DNA from: Carpediemonas membranifera
Taxonomy: Eukaryota; Fornicata
Reading direction: 5' to 3'
Assembly: GCA_019828565.1 (NCBI GenBank)
Contig: JAHDYR010000025.1
Span: 744,001 to 808,000, forward strand
DNA: 64,000 bases
Below, piece after piece: positions 1 through 8,474 of this stretch. The position numbers and the translations under genes are program-made. How positions within the stretch are numbered: position 1 is the stretch's first letter; every line of letters begins with the position of its first letter. Below the pieces are notes generated by a model that was not told where the DNA came from, made no database searches, and saw nothing but the letters and a program-made list of their open reading frames with translations.

Positions 1-2805
1 CCGTAGCTTGGCGAGCATCGACTCGAGCTGAGTCTGCCGGGATGAGGTCTCCTCTAGTTCCTGAGTAAGACCGTCAATCGTCTTCTGCCGATCACCCACA
101 GCCTTCTTGGCCGCCTCCAGCTCGGCCTTGCTCTTGTCCAGGTCGACCTTGAATGTCTCAGCCTCCTCAATGGCGGTGATGGTCGCGTCACTCACCGCTA
201 GTCGAGTTGGCGGGGGGAGGGCCATAACAGCGATCTTGCTGAGTTCATCAACTGTTACTGGCACCGTTTCGATGAGCTTTCCGCTATATGACTCCATAAG
301 GGAGTCGACATCGCATGGCTCGACCATCGTCACGCGAAGGGGCTTGCGGACAAGTTCGAGCACCTCACTGATCAGACCCTCGTCTATTGCCCCAGCCCGG
401 GGCGTGACTGTGCCGACTCGCAGACCACGCAACTCCCGGACATACTCGGCGGCCTTTGTCTGCTGGAGCTCGCGGATGATCTGACTCCTGCCGGCTATGG
501 CTGTGATGAGGAGGGAGATGGCTGATGTGAGTACGCCGGCCTGGACCTCGAGGCGGTGGGCCTTTTTGGGCCCCGTCTTAGGCTCGATCAGGGCCCGGAG
601 CTTGGCCGCGGCGGCAATGGCGTCCTCGTCATCGGCTACTGATTGAAGGAGCCGCCCGATGAGTCCGCGGCCGATTGAAGTCGTCAGGGCAGCCCAGAAG
701 CTGCGGTAGACTGCGAACAGGGCGCCTACTCTCTCGAGGGAGCCGATGCGTCCGTTCTTGCGAACCACCTCGTCCTCAAGCTCGGTGACAGTCTTATTGA
801 GTAATTCAACGGTCTCTGTGAGCTGTGTGGCCTGCTCCTCCACCCTGGCGACGTGGTCGACGTGCGCCTCTGCCTCCCGACGCAGCCGCTCCGTCTCCTC
901 CGTGTGCTCACTCAGGCGCCGCTCGAGAGTCTTCACGTGCTCCTGAGAAGCTGCAAGGTCGCCCGTGAGCTCCGCGATCTCATCCGCCGCCTCTTCTTGT
1001 GCGGCCAGCTGTCTCAACGAGGCAGCGCTGTCAGCCCTGCTTGCCCCGCGGGGTGACACCACAATGCTGTTCCTCCTGCTGTTCGAGTGGTATTTGAGGG
1101 GCGACGACTTGGCCGACTTGGACGGGCTCGACTGCAGCTCCAGCGTGGGGGTTGGGGGTCTCGGCTCGGGCTCGTCCTCGTCGTCCGAGACCCTGAGCAG
1201 GGTCGGGTCAACCCCGTTCTGGTGGGCTGCGTGCAGGGCATGGTCGAGGGCCAGTTTGCTCTTCGTTGCGGTAGTCTGGAGGTGTTCGGACATCTTCTCA
1301 GCATCGGCTGCCCGCCGTTTCGCCTTCACGAGCTGCTCTTTCAGGGCGGAGTTCTCCTTCCTGAGCGCTTCTACCAAGGACCGCAGCCCGTCGCTGCTCC
1401 TGTTGGCCTCCGACAGCATCTCCCGGCCGTATTGGACCTCACTCTCGAGCTGCTGACACCGCCGCTTCAAGGCGGCCTCCCTGTCTCTCAGTGAGCCCAC
1501 CTCCGTCCTGTGCTTCTCACTGAGCGCCTGGAGGGTCCGTTCCAGCTCCTCAACTCGGGCCTTGTAGTCGTCAGCGGTGACGAGCACCTCGTTGACAACG
1601 GGGGCAACACGGACCTCCTTGGTCTTCATGCCAAACTTCAAGGAGTTCTGGGTCTCGGAGAGAAATCCCGAGGTGGCGTGGACGTTCACTATGAGCGAGT
1701 TTCGTCCGTTGCTCCCGAGGACGCTCTCGAGATGGGTAGTCAGGCGGTGGTTGCGCCAGACCACCTTTTCACCGTTACCGAGAGCTCTGATGGCCTGTCC
1801 AAGGTACAACAGGCTCTCATTGATGCTCCGTGCCTCAGCTTTCCTGATATTCGAGGCGGCAGTCTGGGCGGCAAGGGACTCGGACCCCGCAAGGTCGACG
1901 AACTTCAGCTCCGACTGTGTGGTGCGACCGTCGACCTTCACCGTGAGAAAGATGGTGAGAATCACATGAGATCTGGACGATCGGGCGTTTTTCTCTGTCT
2001 CGCCGACAGCGCGGTACTTGTGTCCCATTTGAATGAGCCCGAGGACGTCTTTGGCATTTGCGACCTCGGGGCAATACAGCTGGTCGAGCTCTGACTCCTT
2101 AATCTGGGCGAAAGTCTCGGCCTCGCCTCTGCGGGGCGTAGTATTCGGCCGTAAAAGGTCATACATGTCATCCAAGTAAATTTGAGTGTATGTCATGGTG
2201 ACAGTGTGGTCGACGGTCGACCCGGCCTCCTTCGCGTTCGTCTCCCGCTCGTAGATCTCCTCGAAGAGATAGTTGACTGCCCTCGGGATGAGGCCGAGCA
2301 GCTCGGGATTGTTGTCACCCGTGAGGGCTGGATCGCAAAGCGTGTATGTTTTCCCACTGCCAGTCTGACCGTAGGCCATGAGGCAGCCGTTGAGCCCGTC
2401 TAGGAGGTCGACAACGAGGTCCTTGCCGATGGATTGAAAGACGGTTTCCTGCCCTGAATCGACGTCAAAGACGAAGTCGAAGGGGCCTAGCTTCTTGTCG
2501 TGGGGGAGGATGATGCACTTGTCCTCCACTTTGATCTCGGACTTGCTCCCGTCGCTGGGGGGCCTGATTCTCGGGGCTACTAGGACTCGGCTGTACTGCT
2601 CGCCGTCTCTGGAGGTCAGCGAAAGATCAAAGTCGCTGAGACGAGGCGTATTACGAAGCATGATCCGCTTGGTCGATGCTGCGGAGTGACGGGACGAGCT
2701 CGTGTGAAGATGGCTCTTCGCAGGAGATTGTGTGGCTGTAGAGGGCCGCGATGATCGTGGAGACGAATGCTGTAGCCTCTGATTCAAAAAGTTTCGTTTG
2801 TTCAT
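1..2805 (-). CDS. Kinesin-like protein, N-terminal motor, 3' end outside window
   Basis: This is a microtubule motor, open from the ATG at 2805 to the window edge (935 codons, no stop). A basic Ser/Thr-rich head of about 70 residues precedes the motor core. The P-loop GQTGSGKT is at residues 146-153, switch I (NARSSRSH) at 273-280 and switch II (DLAGSE) at 304-309. After the motor come heptad-rich Glu/Lys/Leu stretches broken by a Ser/Pro-rich linker, followed by a helical region that reaches the edge, so the protein probably dimerises through a coiled coil. The motor-proximal motif VAPRIRPP replaces the usual VxVRxRP. The subfamily cannot be decided from this. The start is chosen because it opens the continuous frame; the divergence of the N-terminus from other kinesins is unremarkable. 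Confidence 0.9.
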   Translation of the reverse strand, partial: MNKRNFLNQRLQHSSPRSSRPSTATQSPAKSHLHTSSSRHSAASTKRIMLRNTPRLSDFDLSLTSRDGEQYSRVLVAPRIRPPSDGSKSEIKVEDKCIILPHDKKLGPFDFVFDVDSGQETVFQSIGKDLVVDLLDGLNGCLMAYGQTGSGKTYTLCDPALTGDNNPELLGLIPRAVNYLFEEIYERETNAKEAGSTVDHTVTMTYTQIYLDDMYDLLRPNTTPRRGEAETFAQIKESELDQLYCPEVANAKDVLGLIQMGHKYRAVGETEKNARSSRSHVILTIFLTVKVDGRTTQSELKFVDLAGSESLAAQTAASNIRKAEARSINESLLYLGQAIRALGNGEKVVWRNHRLTTHLESVLGSNGRNSLIVNVHATSGFLSETQNSLKFGMKTKEVRVAPVVNEVLVTADDYKARVEELERTLQALSEKHRTEVGSLRDREAALKRRCQQLESEVQYGREMLSEANRSSDGLRSLVEALRKENSALKEQLVKAKRRAADAEKMSEHLQTTATKSKLALDHALHAAHQNGVDPTLLRVSDDEDEPEPRPPTPTLELQSSPSKSAKSSPLKYHSNSRRNSIVVSPRGASRADSAASLRQLAAQEEAADEIAELTGDLAASQEHVKTLERRLSEHTEETERLRREAEAHVDHVARVEEQATQLTETVELLNKTVTELEDEVVRKNGRIGSLERVGALFAVYRSFWAALTTSIGRGLIGRLLQSVADDEDAIAAAAKLRALIEPKTGPKKAHRLEVQAGVLTSAISLLITAIAGRSQIIRELQQTKAAEYVRELRGLRVGTVTPRAGAIDEGLISEVLELVRKPLRVTMVEPCDVDSLMESYSGKLIETVPVTVDELSKIAVMALPPPTRLAVSDATITAIEEAETFKVDLDKSKAELEAAKKAVGDRQKTIDGLTQELEETSSRQTQLESMLAKLR

Positions 2806-3066
2806 GGTGTTCAGCGTCACGGGACCGATGATTGGTCCGTTCCAAAGAGCAACCGAGCGTGCTGTCCTTAAAGTGCGAATTCCCAGTCGACCATCGGGCC
2901 TTCGTACTTGGGCCTTCGTACGCCCGATCTAAGCCCATGCTATCATTTAAACATTCCTTTCCACCCGATATCCACCGCCGGTTGACCCATCATTTCGCTA
3001 TCACGACTAAACGCAGACTTTATACGTACGTACGTCCAGCATTATGGCCGTACAGCTTATGTTACA

Positions 3067-4680
3067 CTACTCCCGATCAATATCATACTTTGTCATCTTC
3101 AGCCGCTTCACGATGAGCTGCAGCTGTCTTTTGAACTTAGCGCCATCCTTGGGCAACTCGCAAAGCTCATACATCTGACTCGTCAGCTCGGAGAGGTTCT
3201 TAATGAGCCCGTGCAGCCCCGTCACGCCCAGTCTCTGCTCCCTTCTGAGCAGGTCGACCTGATCCTCCAGCAAGCGGGCTGCAAATGTGTCCTGCGCGGT
3301 CATCGCGGCCTCCGCGATCTTGCTCAGGGCCGCCGCGGTCTTCTTCTTACTCACGGCGTGCACCACCATGTCAACAGCAGGCGCAGCACGTACCGGTGCC
3401 GATCTCTTGCCCACTAGGTTCGCTGTAATTGTTGAGAGCACCGCCTTTTCCAGGTGGTAGATGTCCTTGTACGACACGGCGACGTCAGACACCTTAACCA
3501 CGCCCGAGTCCGGCCTGTCAGGGTTTGGCACGTCGTCAGGCTCGAGTCCAGTCCATGAAAGCCGAATGACGACGTCCCTCGCATGACCACTGTGGACGTC
3601 GCCGACATACACCTTGACCCTGTTGAGGTTACCCTGCTGGCGCTGGAAGTAGAGTCCGAATACGTCATCGATGTCCACCCCACGCTTCGGGTTGATGTCG
3701 ATGGTGAGATCCCGGGCAACAAGCCGACTGATCGAGAGGAGCTCGTCGTCGATGGCGCTGCGAATATCCGCCGCAGACTCGATAAACCTGAACGCACCCC
3801 CGCCGGCCTCTGCAATCTCGAGGAGAAGGTCCTCGTTGAAATCGTAGCCGACACCGAAGGCGCAGACTCTGATGCCGAGGTCCTTGAGGGCGCCCGCCTT
3901 GGCGACGACGCCCTCTTCATTCTGGGGCCGACCGTCCGATAGGATCAGGATATACGTGTTGCGGTCGCCGTCAAACTCCTTCATGGTCGCCTGGCCGGCG
4001 ACTTCAAGGCCGTCGAGGAGGTTGGTTGACCCGTGGGCCGTAAGTTCCTTGACTTTCATAGCAGCACGTCGGGCCTCGTCGCCCTTGTGCGTTGTGGAGC
4101 AGAGCACCTCGCTCGTGGACGCGAACGTAACGATTCGGAGCGTGTCCTTCTCGTCTAAACCTTTGAGGAGCGCGAGGGCGGTACGTTTGGCGTACTCGAG
4201 CTTGTTATCCTCGTTCATGGACGTCGAAGTGTCAAGCAGCAGCGTGAGATCAAGGGGGATCTTCGGGATGCTCTCTGGATCGACTATTCCAGAAAGACTG
4301 ATCGTAGCAAACGTCTCGACCTGCTCCCCGGCCACAAACTCGGTTTGCTGCAGCCGGGTGGTCACCTCGACGTCGTCGGTGAATGACCGGGGAGTAATCT
4401 CGAAGCTCTCGTTGTACCGAATGAATTCTCGGTCGGTGGGTGTCGATACCGATTGTAAGGGAGACGAAGAGTGCACTGAATGCACGCTGTTGTTCCGTTG
4501 TCGCCCAGTAGCTAGTTGGTTTCTCAGATTCAGCGGAACAGCTCGGCTAGAGATCGTGCGGGGCGATGCGCGCTTCTCCTGTCGTGAACGAGGCGATTCA
4601 AGCGCCTTGTGGGAATGTTGGAATGTTGGAAGGTTCGGTACACGTTGTGATGGTTTCGGGGTTCGGGGTGCTTGCGACAT
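3067..4680 (-). CDS. von Willebrand factor type A domain protein
   Basis: The product is 537 residues. The first ~85 residues are Ser/Arg/Pro-rich and probably disordered. A VWA fold follows with a complete metal-ion-dependent adhesion site: DTSTS at 150-154, Thr219 in HGSTN and Asp249 in LSDGRP. A conserved beta-rich segment comes next, and the C-terminal ~100 residues are helical and charged. There is no signal peptide and no membrane segment, so it is probably an intracellular scaffold that binds ligands through divalent metal. Soluble proteins of this layout occur widely in protists and bacteria, mostly without assigned function. The start is the first ATG of the frame; TATA-like or other promoter elements were not evident. 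Confidence 0.85.
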   Translation of the reverse strand: MSQAPRTPKPSQRVPNLPTFQHSHKALESPRSRQEKRASPRTISSRAVPLNLRNQLATGRQRNNSVHSVHSSSPLQSVSTPTDREFIRYNESFEITPRSFTDDVEVTTRLQQTEFVAGEQVETFATISLSGIVDPESIPKIPLDLTLLLDTSTSMNEDNKLEYAKRTALALLKGLDEKDTLRIVTFASTSEVLCSTTHKGDEARRAAMKVKELTAHGSTNLLDGLEVAGQATMKEFDGDRNTYILILSDGRPQNEEGVVAKAGALKDLGIRVCAFGVGYDFNEDLLLEIAEAGGGAFRFIESAADIRSAIDDELLSISRLVARDLTIDINPKRGVDIDDVFGLYFQRQQGNLNRVKVYVGDVHSGHARDVVIRLSWTGLEPDDVPNPDRPDSGVVKVSDVAVSYKDIYHLEKAVLSTITANLVGKRSAPVRAAPAVDMVVHAVSKKKTAAALSKIAEAAMTAQDTFAARLLEDQVDLLRREQRLGVTGLHGLIKNLSELTSQMYELCELPKDGAKFKRQLQLIVKRLKMTKYDIDRE

Positions 4681-4895
4681 GATGCAACGATGGTCGCTGC
4701 CGCGAAGCAGATCTCTCGAGGGTGCAGATTAACGTTGATCGTATTGTGGTATTTAGAGGGTTTGTGGAGGATTCATGTAAAGGTGACTTAGGCTGTCGAC
4801 CCCCCTGGGATGAACTCCAGAGGACTGAACAGGTTCAGTCTGACGGCCCACCTGTCGTACACCAGAAGGGTAGCGGACATGAGGGCGTCGGCGAT

Positions 4896-4931
4896 TTTTA
4901 GACTGAACAATTCTAATCCTGCGCAGCACAC
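4896..4931 (+). repeat. Left copy of 36-bp direct repeat flanking Fanzor relic
   Basis: The core AATTCTAATCCTGCGCAGCA and its surroundings recur at 5962-5997 in the same orientation with two mismatches in 36. The pair encloses the Fanzor-like remnant, so it may mark element ends or a duplicated target. Confidence 0.7.
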
Positions 4932-5109
4932 TACCTCCACTCACCCACTTCAGCCCTCGTCTGTACCATCGGGCTTTCGTGCTTGGTCTGCACGAAAAGA
5001 TGCGTCGTCTGTCGTCCATCGTCTGTGTCGAACGCTGCTGTCTTCTTTCGCGTCTGTGCTCGTCTGTTACGCGCTCATCTGTCGTCAATTGCCGGCGTCT
5101 GAAGCTCGT

Positions 5110-5852
5110 CGGTCGCTGGGCGGCTACACGATCCGCCACCCAGACGGGCAGAGTGTATCTGGCGTACTCGCTAAGTGTGGCTACACTGCCACCCCCTCTT
5201 TCCGCGTGAATATGAGCGCAGCATCGTTCAAAACGACAAGTCTAGAGGCTCTCAAACAGTCGATTAGGTTTGTCCATGAGAACATCGTTCCGATCATCAA
5301 CGAGGGGACGAGAAAGTGTTTCCGCCGTGCGAGTTTTGCCAATCACTGTCTGCGCCTGAAGCACTTCGCCCGGGCTGGACGGCAACTCCTGGACGATCTC
5401 GGCGGGCGCCCCCGGAGCCCATTCATCTCGAAGTCGCGTATGGGGCTGCACTGTTCGGTTCCGCCGGCACTCCCTCCTGTGCTCCGTACCGCCACTTTGC
5501 TCGAGCACTTCCTGGCATCATGCTCCAGCACAACGTCGTCGTGAGTGTCACGATGGTCTCCGAATTCCGCACTTCCATCGTGTGCCCATACTGCAAAGCA
5601 CACTTCAGACGTGTGGTGCACACACGCCGCACCATGCTCTGCCAGAATCCCGCGTGCGAGAGAGCTCCATGGCGCGTTGAACGGCTACGTCGGCATCCCG
5701 AGCAGAGAGACATACTTCTCAATCTCTCTCACCGAGATAAGAGCGCCAGCGAGAACATCCTTTGGTGCACCTTCGATGCAACTTCAGATCAGATAGAGCA
5801 ATCTCCTTTCCACTACGACTCCCAGAGAGGTGCTCTTCCTCGCTATCATTAA
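5110..5852 (+). pseudogene. Fanzor/TnpB-like RNA-guided nuclease gene, 5'-truncated and frameshifted
   Basis: Two overlapping frames make one Fanzor-like C-terminal half. The first (to about 5410) has the helical linker typical of Fanzor proteins (SLEALKQ, then RRASFANHCLRLKHFARAG). The second (from about 5412) has VAYGAALFGS, the motif SEFRTSIVCPYC that opens the zinc ribbon, a second cysteine pair in LCQNPAC, and HRDKSASENILW, which matches the RuvC-III RDxNAxxNIL box with its catalytic Asp. The switch falls on a C5 run (5409-5413) and would be repaired by one extra C. No RuvC-I segment was found upstream, and the remnant covers only about 240 residues of an expected 500 or more, so it is truncated even if the frameshift is a base-calling error. 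The assignment rests on motif order; no search was run. Confidence 0.7.
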
Positions 5853-5961
5853 CTTGCTAAGTTGAGCAAACTCGCGCTGCAGCGCGCGTGATATGCTGCG
5901 CATGATTGATAGAGTATGATGAACCACACTGCGATCCTGATGCTGCTTGGATCACTGTGTG
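5853..5961. other. Non-coding stretch 3' of Fanzor relic with short palindromes
   Basis: Between the stop and the right repeat lie a 14-bp perfect palindrome (CGCGCTGCAGCGCG, 5873-5886) and a small ATGC/GCAT hairpin at about 5893-5903. In Fanzor and TnpB loci the guide (omega) RNA is encoded here, but no such RNA can be identified from the sequence alone. Confidence 0.3.
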
Positions 5962-5997
5962 TTTTGGACTCAACAATTCTAATCCTGCGCAGCACAC
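5962..5997 (+). repeat. Right copy of 36-bp direct repeat flanking Fanzor relic
   Basis: Matches 4896-4931 at 34 of 36 positions in direct orientation and lies about 110 bp beyond the relic's stop codon. The sequence from here to 6194 has no convincing gene. Confidence 0.7.
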
Positions 5998-6194
5998 GTA
6001 TATTTTCCTGCGCTTCTCGCGTATATGATCTCAATCAGACCGTCCAACACACTGCATACCACAGCCTGATACGCAGACTGTCCGCACAGAATAAGTATTA
6101 TCCGATCCAACTCTAATCGTCGCGACGATCGAAAATAAACGCTCCATTTCGACCCCACCGTGCAACTCATCATCAGCAACACGTCGAGTCAACT

Positions 6195-6875
6195 TTATTT
6201 CTCCTTCTCCATGCAGATCACGACTGTTCCCGGGGCATCCAACAACGGGACGGCGGGTGACCGGTCGACCTTGTACGCAGTGTCCAACACGCCGGCGTCC
6301 GTGAGGATGAATATGTGCTGCCCAGAGTGCTCGAGCGCGTGTAGTGAGAGCGTGATCCTTCTCGTAATGGCAAACACGTCAGTGTTCGTGTGAATCACGT
6401 CCAGCGTGTCCTCAGGCTCGTCATAAGGTGGGAACAGCGAGGCCGTGTGCCCGTCAGGCCCGATGCCCATCACCGTCACCCAGGCGTCCGAGTCCACGTT
6501 GTTGATGAGGTCGCGGATCTGGCTGTTGTACACTGACACGGATGCATTGAGCGGGACGTCGCAGTTGGGGCGGATGAAGTTCTCAGGGGGGATGGGGATG
6601 TGGCTTATGAGGGCCTCGATGATGGCACGTTGGTTGCTGTCCTTCTCAGAGGCAACGACGTAGCGCTCGTCGACGAGGAAGACTTTCACGCGCTTCCAAT
6701 CGATGTCCTTGTCCTCTGCGAGCTTCTCATACGCTGGGATTGGCGATCTGCCGCCGCTGAGGCCCAAAACGCAGATGCCGTAGTGCTGAACACGCTGCTT
6801 CACGTGGTCTGCAATAAGCTTTGCGCCCTTTGCTGCAAATGCTGAATGTTCTACATAGGAAACCTTCGCCTTCAT
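6195..6875 (-). CDS. 6-phosphogluconolactonase
   Basis: A 226-residue enzyme that hydrolyses 6-phosphogluconolactone to 6-phosphogluconate, the second step of the oxidative pentose phosphate pathway in the cytosol. It shows the family signatures in order: LSGGRSP near residue 40, the VFLVDERYV box followed by the SNQ motif, and GIGPDGHTASLFP in the C-terminal half. The length equals that of compact stand-alone PGL/DevB proteins, with no fusion to glucose-6-phosphate dehydrogenase as seen in some parasites. The start is the first ATG, five bases after an in-frame stop context. The pathway supplies NADPH and ribose phosphate. The assignment is secure. Confidence 0.95.
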   Translation of the reverse strand: MKAKVSYVEHSAFAAKGAKLIADHVKQRVQHYGICVLGLSGGRSPIPAYEKLAEDKDIDWKRVKVFLVDERYVVASEKDSNQRAIIEALISHIPIPPENFIRPNCDVPLNASVSVYNSQIRDLINNVDSDAWVTVMGIGPDGHTASLFPPYDEPEDTLDVIHTNTDVFAITRRITLSLHALEHSGQHIFILTDAGVLDTAYKVDRSPAVPLLDAPGTVVICMEKEK

Positions 6876-6955
6876 CTATTCTGTTTCTTCGTTCCAACTT
6901 CGACAAGTGTCATTCGCGGCAGTCCGAATAACTGCCACGAAATCAACAAGGGCAC

Positions 6956-7579
6956 TCAATCAGTGGTCGAGAATTGCAGCAAAGAGTCGTCTCTGCGACT
7001 GTCCAGGGCCGAGATGAGGCTTTCAGCGCAACTTTCAGCGTTGAAATTATCCTCGCGCCAGAATGTGTCGTTCAGCAGACAGCTCAGCTCCGAGCTGTTG
7101 AGAACGGGCCTTGACCCTCCAATGACGTCAGATATCATCTCAGACTCCCCTTGCCGCCGAGAAATGATCATGGCGTCATCCAGGTCCTGCGGAACGACCG
7201 GGGCAGGGCGTCGGAGCACGGTGGGCGGCGGAGTGGGTGACTTATCGAAGGATTTGGCCGTGGCACTGACCTCAGTCACGTCGGAACCGGCAGGGCCAAC
7301 TTCGGCAAGGATAGAATCGGCGCCAAGCATTTTTCGGGAGGGAGTTTTTGGGAGAAAGCCAGGAGATAGAGCGCCCTCTTCACCAGCATCGTCGCTATGG
7401 TTCAGATCAGCTACAACACTTGCAGTTAAGGAGCCTGGGGCCTCTGAGAAGAGATTGGACTCAAGATCGGCACGAGAGTCGATGGAGCTTTCGGAACAAG
7501 CACGGGAAAGCGTTACCGGGCTATTAAATGAACTCCACTTTGCTACATTCAAGGAATCCTCTTCTTGTGGTGCGCTCAT
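6956..7579 (-). CDS. Hypothetical low-complexity protein
   Basis: No family recognised. From the ATG at 7579 the product is 207 residues, rich in Ser, Asp, Glu and Pro and mostly without predicted order. It has a TPPPTVLRRPAPVVPQD proline segment and a more helical C-terminal third (LLNDTFWREDNF). An upstream in-frame ATG at 7660 would add 27 basic residues. The frame is open, has coding-like composition and lies in a normal gene interval on the same strand as its neighbours PGL and H2A.Z, which supports it being real. No catalytic motif, signal peptide or membrane segment is visible. Confidence 0.6.
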   Translation of the reverse strand: MSAPQEEDSLNVAKWSSFNSPVTLSRACSESSIDSRADLESNLFSEAPGSLTASVVADLNHSDDAGEEGALSPGFLPKTPSRKMLGADSILAEVGPAGSDVTEVSATAKSFDKSPTPPPTVLRRPAPVVPQDLDDAMIISRRQGESEMISDVIGGSRPVLNSSELSCLLNDTFWREDNFNAESCAESLISALDSRRDDSLLQFSTTD

Positions 7580-7767
7580 AGTTCGTTTCTTGTGATTTTT
7601 GGATGATCCGAGTAATTCTGTTCGTTCGTTCGACTCGCGTCGGGTTACTCCCCCACGCATGCATGCCTGACCAACTCCCTCGTCCCTACCTGCCAGTCAT
7701 CATCCTCCTCTTCCAGTTTCCCCTCACATCTCTGCCTCCTCCCACTCCACCGCCTGCCATGTACAAT

Positions 7768-8248
7768 TTATCTACGCATACGATCGGTCCTGCCCATGAG
7801 TCCGCCCTCCATCTCCTCGTTCTTGCGGAGGAGCTTCTTGTGGATGTGGGGCACAACACCTCCACCGGCAATGGTGGCGCTGACGAGGCCGTCGAGCTCA
7901 TCATCCTGGCGGACGGCAAGCTGGATGTGGCGGGGGTTGATACGCTTGACCTTGAGATCGCGGGCAGTGTTACCAGCGAGCTCAAGAACCTCGGCGCAGA
8001 GGTATTCGAGAACGGCAGCAGTGAAGATGGCGGCGTTGCCAGCAACACGGCCGTGGAGGTTCACGCGGTCCTTCATCATACTGTGTAACGAAATGGTGGC
8101 TGAACGAGCAATCAGCCGAATACGAACCGGTGGATACGGCCAACAGGGAATTGGAGACCGGCACGGGCGGATCTGGACTATGTAACGGCATAGTAGGGAG
8201 ACATACCTTGTTCTTCTTCTTGATAGAGCCGTTAGGGGGACCAGACAT
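7768..8248 (-). CDS. Histone H2A.Z variant, three exons
   Basis: Exons are 8207-8248, 8128-8177 and 7768-8080, separated by introns of 29 nt (8178-8206, GTATGT...TTACATAG) and 47 nt (8081-8127, GTTCGT...TTACACAG). Joining them restores the canonical alpha-1 motif [16 protein letters not shown], followed by [33 protein letters not shown] and [21 protein letters not shown], ELDxL and the [14 protein letters not shown] tail are diagnostic of H2A.Z rather than canonical H2A. The product is about 134 residues, with a short lysine-poor N-terminal tail (14 residues in exon 1) and an unusual C-terminal extension rich in Glu, Gly, Met and Arg. It would replace H2A in nucleosomes at promoters. Confidence 0.93.
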
Positions 8249-8474
8249 TGTATTCTATGCTGCCGCCAAAATGTGTCAAAATTGCGCCAAAAATCAAATG
8301 ATTAACACCTGGCGACTGAAGTTTCCGCCACGAAGATCTTGATGGGCGGATGTAAGAGATGGCTCCGGCATGCCTGCCTTCCTCGTCACCATATGCGCCC
8401 AATTCTCAACCAACAATTCAGAGAAACAATTTTACAGAGAAATACCGTATGCAGGGTCAATGAACAACACAACC

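Noticed and set aside
5873-5886. Perfect palindrome as a terminator or origin
   Set aside because: Too short and isolated for an origin; bacterial-type terminators do not apply. Kept only as part of the Fanzor 3' region.
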